From Phyto melanocephala (taxonomy: Eukaryota; Arthropoda; Insecta; Diptera; Rhinophoridae), in assembly GCA_941918925.1 (NCBI GenBank), contig OW799237.1:76581126-76645125 (forward strand): a DNA stretch of 64,000 nucleotides. The letters are read 5' to 3'. Shown in pieces: positions 1 to 11,511 of the stretch (positions are counted from its first letter, which is position 1; each line of letters starts with the position of its first letter). The notes under the pieces were generated by a model. The model saw only the letters and a list, made by a program, of their open reading frames with translations. It did not search any database and was not told the DNA's origin. Position numbers and translations under genes: made by a program.

Positions 1-189
1 ATATTGTAAACAAAAAAAATTAAACAAAACAAGTATTTACATAATAATACACAACATGCATAAATAAATATTATTACTAACAGTCATATATTTAGCCAAG
101 TCCAGACTATTGAGATGATTTAAATGTATTTTAGAATATTAAATAGATAAACATTTTAAGATAAACAATTTACACATGTAATAAGAATT

Positions 190-425
190 AGATATCGTTG
201 GTCACAAGTAAAAAGACCCCAACTCAAATAATTGTAACTTTACAGTAGAAGGAAAAAGGTAATGGAATCTGCATTATCACAATGTAATTTCTTTTTTTAA
301 ATTTGCTTGTAAAACTGTTACCTCAGATACTATTGCGTTCAATTTTTGTATCTAGGTGTGTTTATTTGAAATGTATGGAAATCACTGAAGAACTCAATTT
401 CGTAAAAAATAAGAGTATGGGACTT
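190..425 (+). repeat. Dispersed repeat, paired with 39964-40212
   Basis: This stretch is clearly related to 39964-40212 in the same orientation. Both begin 'ATATCGTTGGTCACA', continue through 'CTCAAATAATTGTAACTTT' and end near 'AATCACTGAA..AA.TCAATTT.GTAAAAAATAA'. No terminal inverted repeats or target duplication were found, so it is probably a fragment of a longer unidentified element. The flanking 1-190 and 425-600 show nothing recognisable. Confidence 0.7.
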
Positions 426-606
426 CCTATATCTGGCCATCGATATGTATGTATTTAAAATTATTATTTATTGTCAATTTGTTTGTTAGTACCCAGCAAA
501 ATAACACATTACAAAATCATGAGTTAAAAGTTCTAGACAACTGTTCTTCACTACTTACAATTTTGCATCTCAACGCATTATTTTAATATGGCGATGTCAT
601 TGAGAC

Positions 607-716
607 AAGTACTTACCACGCTCGCTTACAAATAGGCACTTAAATAAGTACTTTCCACTCTCGCTTACAAATAGGCACTCGTATAAGTACTTATTACGGT
701 CGCTTAAAGTACTTAC
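607..716 (+). repeat. 39-bp tandem repeat
   Basis: The palindromic octamer AAGTACTT recurs at 607, 646 and 685 (39-bp spacing), followed by 'CTCGCTTACAAATAGGCACT'-type sequence in the first two units. A shortened unit ends near 716. No gene overlaps it. Confidence 0.8.
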
Positions 717-1409
717 TTTTATACCAATATATAAGTACTTGATTTTAATATCCTAAATAACCCATTACTATCATGGACTTAAAGAAGTCGTTCTGTTCTT
801 ATAAGAACGAAAATTCTGTTAGATTATTCTGCGATACGTTAATTTGAAATTTCAAAATCAGTGAAAATCTATAAGTGACCAGCTTGCTAATAATAATAAA
901 CTGCTTTGACGCTGATGTCAAAATAATTATTACCTGTTAAACTAAATGAGAATTATAAAAAGTTGTGTATTTGAAGGTTTCTCAAAAAATTTCGCAACAA
1001 GAAATTGTATAGTGTGTGTATGTAAGCAAAATATCAAGTCATTACTAAATTACTTCTTAGTAAAACAGAAAGACGATATGTAATAGTCATTGAAAAGTAT
1101 ATTGTTCAGAAGGAGCAAGTCATTACCTAGTTTTGGCTGGGTACCTACAGTTATCCATTGATTTACACGGTTTGATGGGACCCGAGAAAAAACAAAAATT
1201 AAGGTTAAGAAATAATACGAAATCCTGTTTTGGTAACGAAATTTTCATAATACGCGGAAATCGAAATTCTGATTACATACATACATATATGTGGCTTGAA
1301 GCTAAAAGGGCCAATGCCACTTTTTTGCTCTTTTGAGTTAATTATTGCATTAGGTTTGTTTTCTTGCTCTATTTCATTATGGTAAAACAGCTAAAGTCAT
1401 ACTTAACCC

Positions 1410-2095
1410 AGAACAGCTTCATGCAATAACCATTCATCTCATATGAAATAAAAAAAAAACATCCCATTGCAAAATTATAAATTGAGTTTACGTGTTTTCC
1501 AAAAAAAAATTAAAAAAAAAATAATAATAATAAAAACAAAAACAAAAACAACAATAAAAAAATGCAAAAAAAAATTAAAAAAAAATAATCAAAATAGGTA
1601 TAATAATATATAAAATAAATAAATAAATATTAAAAACAACAGTAAAAAAAATTAAAAAAATTTTTTTTTTTAAATATTAAAAGAATATAAAAAAAAAATA
1701 TTTTAAATAAATAAAAATATAAATAATATATAAAATAAAATAAAAATGTTTTTGGCTTAGCTGGGATTCGGTGCCAGGTTTACTTTAACCAGTACATATG
1801 TTGCTGTTGTAATTGTGAAAAAAACGAGGTGGTCGTGGTTTTTTGCTCATATCTCGGAAAGTTATGATGCGATTGTGTTGAATTTCAATAGCGATTCATT
1901 CCCGAATATTTCCAAAAGATTGATACCATACACAGATCTGAAGAACATATAGTTGCTTAAAAAAGTTGATTTAAGCCAACACACGGACAGACTGACAGAC
2001 GGTCAGGGCTTAATCGACTCCTCTATTCATAAGAAATTGCAAACGGCATGACAAAGCTATATATACCCTTGTGCACCACATGTGAAGGGTATAAA
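1410..2095 (-). repeat. Family A dispersed repeat, copy 1
   Basis: Read on the minus strand it begins 'TTTTTATACCCTTCACATG' at 2095. It continues through the family's conserved block ('CATAAAG..', 'GTCCGTGTGT', 'GAGCAAAAAACCACGACC', 'ACCTCGTTTTTTTCACAA'), then 'CCCAGCTAAGCC' and an A/T homopolymer tract (1500-1745). The plus-strand end holds 'ATCCCATTGCAAAATTATAA'. The terminal 'CGGCCGAATATA' module seems lost or truncated. It is non-coding. The short frame at 1133-1336 has no recognisable product. Confidence 0.75.
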
Positions 2096-2162
2096 AATAA
2101 AAATAGCAGGGTTAAAAATTGCTATTGCTAAATAATTCAGTTTTTTCTGTCATGCTTTAATA

Positions 2163-2765
2163 GTTATAACCAGAGTACGAAAACAAACAAAAGGAAACGT
2201 TTCCAATAGTTTTGTTTCGATCATTTCAAAGAGGGAAAACAAAACGAAACAAAACCCAGAATAACGGTACATGCATTTTGTTTTGTATTGTTTTGTACTA
2301 TGAGTACAAACAAAACCAGAATCGAAAAGTACTCAGCTTCAATATGTAACATGCAAAACAATACAGTACAATACTTTCTGCAAACGTTTCAAAACGTTTG
2401 CTGATTGATTTGCTCTTTACATGAAAAAATCTACATGTTTATTGCTGCTTGTTGTTGGGAATTTTTTAACATTTTACCTACCTACATTTATTTTATGATC
2501 CTAATAACGATATGAAGTCACTGACTATAGTTTGCGAATTGGTAATGGTGCATTGTTATTATGATTGTTATAATCTTTTTGTTCTGCAAACGTTTGCAAA
2601 CGTTTCATTCAAAACCCGAATTGTTTTGTTTATTCTCTTTTGCATTGAAAAGTTTGTGGTTTTGTTTTGCTCGCAAACAAAACGATTCATAAAAATTGAA
2701 AAGTTTCTGACTTAGATGATTTGTACTGTGTTTCGTTTCGTTTATTTTCGTTCACTGGTTATAAC
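2163..2765. mobile_element. MITE with GTTATAACCAG ends and TA duplication
   Basis: The left end 'GTTATAACCAGAGTACGAAA' and the right end 'TTTCGTTCACTGGTTATAAC' are inverted repeats, flanked on both sides by TA (2161-2162 and 2766-2767). The interior is rich in CAAAAC/GTTTTG and CAAACGTTTG motifs and has no credible coding sequence. A TA duplication and short ends suggest a non-autonomous Tc1/mariner relative. This is inference, since the autonomous partner is not in the window. Confidence 0.65.
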
Positions 2766-5460
2766 TAAGAATTTAGCAATAATTTGATATTAAAAAATAA
2801 TTTTTTTTTATACATAGAGAATTTACTAAAAGTTTTCCTTATTATCACTATTCGATTTTTCGGTTTGAAAATATTTAAGAAAAAAGGACAATTGCAACAC
2901 TGTTCATAAAAATTTTGAATGGTTGGTTTTTCCTTATGTTTGGTAAGAAACGCACAAACACTAACAAAATACGTAAAATAAGCGAACAAAAACTAAAGGA
3001 ATTTTCTCGACTTCAAGGTCGTTTATAGCAAAAACAAAAGCAAATAATACTACAGAATGTGGTAAAAAGGCAAGGACAGTAACTACGTCAAATATTTAAT
3101 GGAAGTACATACAAACTTAAAAACTTACCTTAATTTCATTAAAAATCATAGATTTTCTTTGAATTTGGTGCTTAAATTAAAATTCGTTGTTTTTTAAAAC
3201 ACTTTTACACAAAATATAATTCAGGAGATTTCATTAAAACACGACTTGTTAATAAATAATAAAAAAAAAACTGTTTTCAGAAGGTAGATAGGTATAGGTT
3301 TTTTTATTTTATAAACATTTTTATTTTTCAATGTTCTTTTTATTCAATTTCATTTAATTACGATTGCCCACAAACACTTTTTATTAAGTAAAAGTAAACA
3401 AATGATTGCATAGAGGGGGAGGCTGTGAAAACTTTGCTATTTAATTATTTTATTAAAAAGAGCGGGATATTTTTTAATAACTAACTAACATGATTATTTC
3501 TTTTCTTTTTGTTTTTGTTTATATTTTGATGTAGTGTTTCATAAAATTTATGATGAATGTATGAATTACTTTTTTAATTAGGTATTATTATTTTTTATTT
3601 GCACCATGTTAGTATTTTATAGAGGGGATGTTTGTTTATGAGTCGGCGGAATGTTTCCGTATTCACCACTTCTAAGAGTGGTGTAAAAAATAATCTTTAT
3701 TTATTTTCCCCAAAAACAGTGTAGCCGAGATCATAGCTTTTGCACAAATAAAAAACAGAAGTTGCACATATGTATGTATATATGTATTTAGACAAGCATT
3801 TATCAGGTTTAAACAAATTTTTTCTATTTGCAAATTGTGAAAATTATATTTTCATACACATCAATTTTTAGATTTTATTTTCTTTTTATAAATTATTTGC
3901 CTTGTATTAATATCAAATTTTTTATATATAGATTTTTGTTATATATTATCTGTGTAATTTTTCGACTTTTTTTTTAATTGTAATAAGCTTATTTACATAG
4001 TTGTTAACTTGTATTAAATTTTAGAAAAACAGATACCGTATTTATAAACAAATAAATTGTTGAAAACTAGGTATAAAACATGCAAAAATTTCTTATATTT
4101 TAAATAATTTCATAGACAGTGGCAACTCTTCTGCAATGTGAACAACGTAAGCGCACGTTTTTTTTTCTTTCTTGATATTATTATTTGTTTTTTTTTTTTA
4201 ATCAACTCACATATCGTTTATAAGTATGTATTAGGTTTAGTAAGTGGTGAATTTATTATTATGCTTTTTGTACTTTATCCAATACCAAACACTTTTAATC
4301 AACTAATTTTTTTCAATAAAAGCAATTTTCTCCGTCATTTCCGCAAACAATATTACCGTATTTCTTATAATTTTATAATATGTATTTCCATTTGACTGCG
4401 ATCACATTCCCTTTGCACTAGATCTAAGTATTTCACTTTTTATCGACGTCACGGAATAGTTCTAACTTTTTTAAGCCGACCCAATGTTACATTTGCTTAA
4501 CATTATTGAACTTCTAAAACCGCTTTGTTTTTAAAAAGGGAAAACGTAATCGTCATCTGCACAAGTGTTGGAAAAGACTACAAACAATCCAAATAAAATT
4601 TTTAGAAAATCAAAAACAACATCCTATACTAGTAAGTGGTGTTATCTAGTAGATAGTAATAAAAAACGAACGTAACAAGCACTTTATAGAATCTCGATTT
4701 CTGTTTAAGAAATACACACACTCGTCTTTTGCAAAGTTTGACAAACGACTAGATTGAAAATATTTTCTTAATTTACGCTATAGCAAAATAAATTTGTAAT
4801 ATTTCACACTGGTGTGTCCGAGTGTTTGTTTTTTTTTTTAATATAAAGAAAAAAGTCTAGTTAAACGAGGAGTCAACAATCAACCTCAAACGACCACAAC
4901 CACAATTCAAGTTTTTTTTTGTCATTTTTGCTGTTGATGTCGTTTCGTCTCCAATTGTTGTCTTTCTTTTGTTCTTTTCTTTGCTCCATAGTCTTAATCA
5001 TTTTAGCGTATTTAAGTGAACGTAATATAACAGAAAATATATTAAAAGAAATGTTGAAAATAAAGCATGTGAGATAATAAAATAAGCTCTCAATAGCAAA
5101 AGTTTTGCTTTAGTTTGTAAGAACTTATTTTTGTTGTTGGTGTAATATAAACTGACAAAGTGGGTGGAATTATTGTGTTATGGGGTTTGCTTAGTACAAA
5201 AGCAAGTTATAAACAGGAAAATAGCCAACTAGTTGTTTTTAAATTTCAAAGGTGTATTTAAGTATAACATGAGTGTGGTGAAAAAAATTAATGAGTTGCC
5301 AACCTATTTATAATGTATAGTCGAACTTCTTTATAACGTGGTAGCTGAAGATTTGTTACTTTTGTTTGTTTGAATAGTACTTAATAGCTTTAACTAAAAC
5401 GCAATGTTTGGTTAGTAATTAAACATAAACATGGATATATAAACCAAATAATTTGAGGTT
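2766..5460. other. Gene-free AT-rich stretch
   Basis: I see no gene or clear element here. Open frames at 2765-2989 (-) and 4138-4395 (+) are short, AT-driven and lack family resemblance. The sequence has homopolymer runs and a few ATGTATGTATAT microsatellite patches. Confidence 0.5.
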
Positions 5461-6536
5461 TTTTATATCCTTCACATTGACATATATAGGTTTGTCATTC
5501 CTTGTGAAATATTTGCAATATTCATTTCCGATGCCATAAAGTATATATTCTCTGAAAGCTTGTAAATGGGGGAGTCGATTAAGCATTATCCGCCATCCGT
5601 GTACAACTTTTTGAAGCCACCGATATCGTCAAGACCCGTAAAAGATATCAAAATATCAGAAATATTCAGGAGCAGATCAGTATTGGAAATCAGCGTTATC
5701 GCCCCATAACTTTCTGAGATATGAGCAAATAAACACGACTTCCTCTGTTTTTCGCTTATTTTTACCATTAAAATTTCAAAATCCTAGGGTACTGTATAGA
5801 CACGGTTGTTACTACTTATAGGTTTGGTATGTGTGACAAATTGGTCATTAATCGGCAGAATATAGCAATAATTATTTGCAAAAATGTATATTTTTTTTTA
5901 TATATTAAGTTTTTTTTAAACTCTTAAATAACTTTTGAACACTCTTAAGATGCAAAATTATAAGCTGTGATTATTAAAAATTATTTCTGATAACAACTAA
6001 CAAATCGGTTTGAAACCAACTGTGATAGAAGCATTCAAGTACAACTGCTTCGGTGTTTTTTCTAAAATTTATAAACGGAAATCGATATTTTTCAATTTCT
6101 ATACAACCGAAAGAGCTAATATGGGGATCAAATGAAAGTGCTTGAGTATTAAAATATAGTTAGCTATAAAAAGAAAAATCCAAGATGGCGTCCTAGAGTA
6201 AATGGCTAATATACGTCTTTGTCCACTTTAACCCCCACAATATTGGTATTAAGTAAAAGGGCTTGACCAGTGCAATGTAGCAAACTATTAAAGAAGTGTA
6301 AAATCCAAGATGGCGTCTGAAACAAAACGGCGGAACAAATTTTTTTTAACCCCACTAACTAACTAACTATGTAAAAATTCAAAATCAAAGGTGACTTTAG
6401 AAATAATAAATAATATGGCATATTACATGAAATCTAAAATCCTGGCTTAGCTATGATGTGGTGTTTATACCTATTTACATGCCGGTAAAGGGTAATCTCA
6501 GATTCTGCACGGCCGAATATAATACTCTTACTTGTT
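5461..6536 (+). repeat. Family B dispersed repeat, copy 1
   Basis: It starts 'TTTTTATATCCTTCACA' and ends 'TGCACGGCCGAATATAATAC..CTTACTTGTTTTG', so both ends match families A and C. The interior differs: it carries 'AGTGCTTGA', 'AAGGGCTTGACCAGT' and two copies of 'CCAAGATGGCGTC' (about 6180 and 6305). The frame at 5586-5768 (-) is inside the repeat and is not a gene. Confidence 0.75.
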
Positions 6537-6544
6537 TTGTTTTT

Positions 6545-6975
6545 AATGATTTTGTTCGAGATTTAGGACTCTCAAAATCAAAGTCTCAATTTCTTGCATC
6601 AAGACTACAGCAATAGAATTTGTTGAATAGGCAAAGATAATTTCTGGCTTTTTCAGAAAAAACAGGATTGTGGTGTTTTGTGATAATGTCGAGGAACTTT
6701 TCGAAAACGAGAAAACTCTGAAGAATGGCGACTCTTTATTGATTCAACCAACAAAAATATTGCCCGCGAGGAGCAAGCTTATTTTTAAGAGAAAAACCTT
6801 TAGTTAAAAAAAATATATTTTTACCACCTCTTCACATTAAGGTAGGTGTATTAAAAAAATTTTCTGAAAGCAATGAATAAGGACTCATTGTAGGTCCACA
6901 AATACGAGAGCTTCTAAAGGACGCAACCTTTAAAATAAAGTGGAAAATGGAGCATGGTCAGCTCTTGTAAATGTA
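6545..6975 (+). pseudogene. Degenerate mobile-element protein of unknown class
   Basis: Joined across frameshifts and stops, the plus strand reads recognisable pieces: 'DFVRDLGLSKSKS' near the start and 'PPLHIKVGVLKKF' followed by 'VGPQIRELLKD' near 6830-6930. From memory these resemble a large hypothetical protein, abundant in arthropod genomes, that carries 'LGLSK..ELL.SRL' and 'LPPLHIKLG..KQFVKAL..FDGPQI'. It is usually multi-copy and presumed transposon-derived. At least four stops or frame changes make this copy dead. The function of the family is unknown to me. Confidence 0.55.
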
Positions 6976-7164
6976 TGTACATATGTACAGCGGAAAGCTA
7001 AAAAGAAATAACTCAAGAACTTATTTCTGTCTATGAAGCTTTAATATGTCCCTTAAAATTCAGCTAACTGTTTTTGACTAAATCCTAGTAAATCAAAGTG
7101 CACAATAATAAGTAAGAATGCCTTTTTAATGTACATATATATAGGAATATTTATTTCTTGGTGG

Positions 7165-7500
7165 TTCGATAATCGATATTGTTGATTCAGCAAAAAACGT
7201 AGGAGTAATGTTTAATAAAACTTTAACCTGGCCGAATCATATAACGTAGGCTTATGGCAAAGTATATTCCATTCTACGAAGTTTATGGGCTACTTACCCC
7301 ACTGCAAGCGAAAATATATCTTGCTAAAACATATCTATTGCACTTTTGTATTCGTCTGAAATTTTCATTGGTTGTAACACGGACGATATAAGAACGCTGA
7401 TCGCATAGTACAACAATGTCATCTGCTACACCCTTTCTTTAAAAAGATTAGATCATATATCGCAATATTCCTGTCGTTTATTTACTTCATAGTTTCATTC
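7165..7500 (+). pseudogene. Non-LTR reverse transcriptase 3' fragment
   Basis: The plus strand translates, with stops, to 'VDSAKNVGVMFNKTLTWPNH' followed by 'YGKVYSILRSLWATYPTASE' and later 'LKRLDHISQYSCRLF'. This is the layout of the region downstream of the catalytic domain in jockey-like non-LTR retrotransposons (the 'KNLGV.FD..LTW..HI' motif). The catalytic YADD part is absent, so it is a 5'-truncated, mutated relic. Confidence 0.65.
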
Positions 7501-7527
7501 ATTTCCTTAACAATTAGTGTGTTTTTT

Positions 7528-8692
7528 TATACCCGCAACCAAAGAAATGGTGGGCGTATATTAATTTTGTTATTCCGTTTGTAACACATCGGAATATTCA
7601 TTTTAGACAGCATAAAGCACATATATATTTTCTGAGTCGGGGTTTCATTTTATGACGATCTAGCTATGTCCGTCCGTCTGTTGAAAGCACGATAGAGTTC
7701 AAACCAAAAAGGCTACGGTCCTCAAATTTTGCCAGAATATTTCTTATACACAAGATTTGTTTGGTATTGAAAATGGGCTAAATCAGAATATTAGAAAGAG
7801 AGTTACAGCTCGTAATGCAAGAGTAGGTCAAAAAAACATGTTCTTCCAACATCGAATAAAATGCAATTTTGTCCAAACGCATTAACGTAGAGCCATGACA
7901 TTTCGAATGTATATTTCCTGAGTAAAAAATATTTTCCCCCTAAAAATTGTTTGAATCCATGCATTAGGAAAGAAGTTATAGGTTAAAATGTTCGAAAATT
8001 TATACCTTACAGTGTATTTTACGATATATTCAAGATTTAAAACGTAATAAAACTGACAAAATTAGATGTATGATTCTGAAATATTAGAAACATTACTTTT
8101 TGGTCAAAGGCTTTTTACTAACGGAAAATAAATGTGACACGTCCACTTTTACGCAAACCTCCTATATAACGCTTTATCTCAAATTCATATAATTTCTCAA
8201 TGAATAAAGATTTTGGAAAAATAGAAATCTCTATATTGAAAAATCTGATATGAATTCATTAGTAAAAACTAGATTGACACGCCTACCTTAACGCCCACTT
8301 TTCACGTAATCTACTGTTCATGAATTTTAAATGCTCATAAAACCAACAAAATTAAAGGTATGATGATAAAATTGCGTAAATATAGCTTACTTGTCAATGT
8401 CATGGTTGTGCCAGAAAATGAAGGTGACACACGCCCACTTTAACGCCTATCTCCCATATTACACTTTATCTTAAATTCATATAATTTTTCTATGGACAAA
8501 GTTGTGGAAGAATAAAAAACTATATTGAAATATCTGTTTTATTTATTAGCAGAAACTATGTTCACACGCCTACTTTACGCCCACTTTTATTGAAAATCTA
8601 AATTTACGAAAACATTTTACTAGCATATCGATGTTATACAAAGAAAGTGATCCACATGACGCTGAAGGGTATTATTATCCTTACTTGTTTTA
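7528..8692 (+). repeat. Family C dispersed repeat, copy 1
   Basis: It begins 'TTTTTATACCCGCAACCA', carries 'GTTATTCCGTTTGTAACAC', 'TATGACGATCTAGCTATGTC' and 'CGTCCGTCTGTTGAAAGCAC', and ends 'GAAGGGTATTATTATCCTTA' plus 'CTTGTTTT'. The interior has two or three diverged units around 'TGACACG(C)CCACTTT.ACGC' and 'TATAACGCTTTATCTCAAATTC'. It is non-coding. The following 8693-9096 shows nothing recognisable. Confidence 0.7.
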
Positions 8693-9096
8693 ATCTTATC
8701 ATGACTGGTAATTACAAACAGCAGCCGTTCTCAATTAATGCTCTTACAAACACGCAGTAATTGTAAAGAAATTCTATTTTTTTATATTTGGAATACTAAG
8801 ATCACATTCTAAGTTTTTTTTATAAGAACCTTGCCCTGGTATTTACAACTGCTACGTATACAATATAAAAGATCAGATAATTCTTCAGGCCGTTTTTAAA
8901 TTAAAATGTATTTACAAACCTTGTTTTGGTAATTACGATATACTTACAACAGCAAAATAAACAGTGAAACCGATTAGGAAATGTTCAAGTTATAGTCTTA
9001 CATACGTTAGGCAATTGATTACTAAAAGGTTATTTCATTTTAACTTATATATTTATGTACAAAGAATATTAAAATAAAATAACATATTAAGGCATT

Positions 9097-9567
9097 TTAT
9101 AACATAGGTAAATTGGCCTTTAAAGCATTAAATTCTTTACGATCTAATGGTTTGATATTAGTACCCGAGTAAGGTGAAAAATGCTCCAAGTCACGATGTT
9201 TGTTTACCAAAATCTTTTGATCAGACTGTAAAATTTTTATCTCTCGTTCTATATGTATTTGATCTGCGTGAAATTAGAAAAAAAAAATAATTTAAAAAAT
9301 TATAAAAAAGCTTTTCACTTCTATACCCTTTTTTAGCAGTTCTAAGGCCTTATGTCGATCCAATTTTACCAGCATACTACCTAATGATGTCCATACTTTT
9401 TTCTCCTTTTGTTCAGGATTTTTTTCTAGCTCTCTAATAGCTTCACGATTCTGCTGGCGTCTGCGGTCTAGATTTACAAGTTCTTGTTTGTTGACTAGTA
9501 CCTGATCAGCAACTTCTTCAGTCGATTTCAATATTTCCATACATTTTTGTTCAGATGTTTTAGCCAT
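9097..9567 (-). CDS. PDRG1: PDRG1-like prefoldin-type protein (2 exons)
   Basis: Exons are 9327-9567 and 9097-9263 with a 63-bp intron (donor GTATAG, acceptor CGCAG), giving 135 aa. The N-terminal part 'VNKQELVNLDRRRQQNREAI' and the second-exon 'DQIHIEREIKILQSDQKILV' match the coiled-coil halves of p53 and DNA-damage-regulated protein 1. PDRG1 is a small beta-prefoldin-like subunit of the R2TP/prefoldin-like co-chaperone complex that helps assemble RNA polymerases and PIKK kinases. Its length matches the family (about 133 aa in human). The start ATG follows 'TTTAAAA'. Reading through the donor would add a spurious 'IEVKSFFIIF' tail. It lies 120 bp downstream of GPANK1 on the same strand. Confidence 0.88.
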
Positions 9568-9687
9568 TTTTAAATTGTTTATTTTTCGAAGTTCTGAAAG
9601 AATAAGATTTTGGAAAATATGTTGAAAAGGACTTAATGTACAAAATTGTACAGGCCAGCAAAATGTTATACAATCCCATGAAAAGTT

Positions 9688-10725
9688 TTAGTTTAGTTCA
9701 TTTCTTAAACGCCTATCACGCTTCCATTCTCTGATCTTTTCCCGTCGAATGTCATTACGGTTTCTAGACTTTTTCTTATAGTAATCTGAATTGTGTCTTT
9801 GTATAGCTTTACAATCATAAGCTTTAAAATGAGTGACACGAGCAGCCTCCTGTTCTATACCCAGACCAGTACGCTGTTTACGTATAACAGTCTTTACAGG
9901 ATATAAACGTCCAGATTGTGAGGGCCCTAAGCCACTTTCTTTATCCCAACCTTGCTTTAACATCAGTTGCAGCCCCTTGTTGCGGGCTGGAATATTGAAT
10001 TTTTGTAGTTTGTTGACTGGAAGAGTGGATTTTATATTAAACTGGTGAATTGTTGACGTTTGATGTTGAACTTGTGATTCTTCTTTAAAGTTTTGTTTGC
10101 AAATTTCGCAATAGAAGGGTTCGTGCAGTTCTGTGTCCTCCTTGACGCTTTTTAAATTTTCTATTTTTTTAGTTTGCTCCTTCTCTAACAGCTCTTTTAT
10201 TTTAAAGTAGCCTTTTGTGCATGCCAAATCTTTAGCAGTTAAGCCAGTTTTATCTTTAATATTTTTGTTTACACCAAGTGATAACAAAAATTTTACTGCC
10301 TCATAAGCTCCTTCGCAACTGGCCATCATCAACGCGGACCAACCAAAGTTGTCGCATACATTAACATCATGTCCTCGAAAATTCATTTCTTTTAATTCCT
10401 CCACTTTGTTTTCCATAGCAAAACGAAAATAGTTTCTAACCTCAAACGATGACTTTGTTGAACTCCTCTGTTTTTCGTTACTTAATTTATATTGTAGAGA
10501 ATTATCAACATTTTTATGTTCCTTGCCTCCCCTGCTAACCAATTGTTCGTAGAATTCTTTTATATCCATGCCATCAACTCCAGATACTTGATATTTTTCC
10601 TGTTTGGTAAGATTTGTTCCTTTGTGCGCTTCAAGAGTACCTTCCTTAATAAAGCGTTTTAAAGGAATGTGAACAGTAGTTAAAGCCCGCCAATTGGGAT
10701 GCAATTGCTGGCCTGTATTGTCCAT
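9688..10725 (-). CDS. GPANK1: GPANK1 homologue, ankyrin/C2H2/G-patch protein
   Basis: Single exon of 345 aa, start context 'AAAAAATGGAC'. Two ankyrin repeats lie at about residues 100-185 ('DNFGWSALMMASCEGAYEAV', 'DKTGLTAKDLACTKGY'). A C2H2-type finger follows (C206, C209, H221, H227), then a G-patch at about 248-290 ('GLQLMLKQGWDKESGLG'), and a strongly basic C-terminus. This domain order is that of G-patch and ankyrin repeat-containing protein 1 (BAT4/GPANK1). G-patch proteins commonly activate DEAH-box helicases; the specific partner here is not known from sequence. No frame damage was seen. PDRG1 follows closely in the same direction. Confidence 0.9.
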   Translation of the reverse strand: MDNTGQQLHPNWRALTTVHIPLKRFIKEGTLEAHKGTNLTKQEKYQVSGVDGMDIKEFYEQLVSRGGKEHKNVDNSLQYKLSNEKQRSSTKSSFEVRNYFRFAMENKVEELKEMNFRGHDVNVCDNFGWSALMMASCEGAYEAVKFLLSLGVNKNIKDKTGLTAKDLACTKGYFKIKELLEKEQTKKIENLKSVKEDTELHEPFYCEICKQNFKEESQVQHQTSTIHQFNIKSTLPVNKLQKFNIPARNKGLQLMLKQGWDKESGLGPSQSGRLYPVKTVIRKQRTGLGIEQEAARVTHFKAYDCKAIQRHNSDYYKKKSRNRNDIRREKIREWKRDRRLRNELN

Positions 10726-11511
10726 TTTTTGTAAAGATTTACCAATTTATTTAAAAAATATTGTCTGTGAAAAATAAATGTATTGTTTTGTTGAAGTTGT
10801 TTTTACTACCCAGCTGAAGAAAACGAACTCTAGAACAATTTTATTTTGGCAAACTTTCCCACAGTTGGAAAAAAAGTACTTTAAAACACATGTAAACAAA
10901 AAATGTACAAAAATTTGCATAATTTATCTTAATTATTAAATTAATAATTTATAATGAATCAAAAAAATAAAAACGTTATTATAGATTCTATAGACTCTAC
11001 AATAAAATTTTGTATGCGAAATTTTAACCAAAATATATAATTCTATTGGAAATGTTTGTGAAAAAAATTATATACTTACATTAAATTTTTTTATTAATGT
11101 ATAAAAAATATATGTATATAATTAGTGTTAAAAAACATTCGTATAAATTTTTTGTGTTTTTCATTGTTTGTTCTAGAAATACGCAATTTCTTAATTGTAA
11201 AGCAACTAACATAAACACAATTTGACATATAAGATAGACCTTGAGGTAGAGAAAAAATTAGTTTTATTGAGGCTACCTGATGATTGTACCATGAAACAAG
11301 ATAACACATTCCGGCTGTAAAAAATTGTCGTTTTGCGGACGTCCAATCAGCCTAGCGCTTAAAAAAACAAAATATATAGGTACAGTGGGATTTGTATGAA
11401 TTAAAAGAGAATAAAAGCATTATAGTTTTAAAACTAAATAATGTTATTGAATATTATAAAAGCTGTTTAGTCTTTGGGTTAGAAATTTTTATTTAAAAAC
11501 TTAATTCGCTT
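10726..11511. other. Gene-free stretch with a repeat fragment
   Basis: This is the upstream flank of GPANK1. No clear promoter motif is visible. From about 11325 to 11480 the sequence 'CATCAGCCTAACACTT'-like ... 'CAGTG.GATTT.TAT.AATT' is related to 22525-22640, so it is a dispersed fragment. The frame at 11094-11309 (-) has no recognisable product. Confidence 0.45.
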
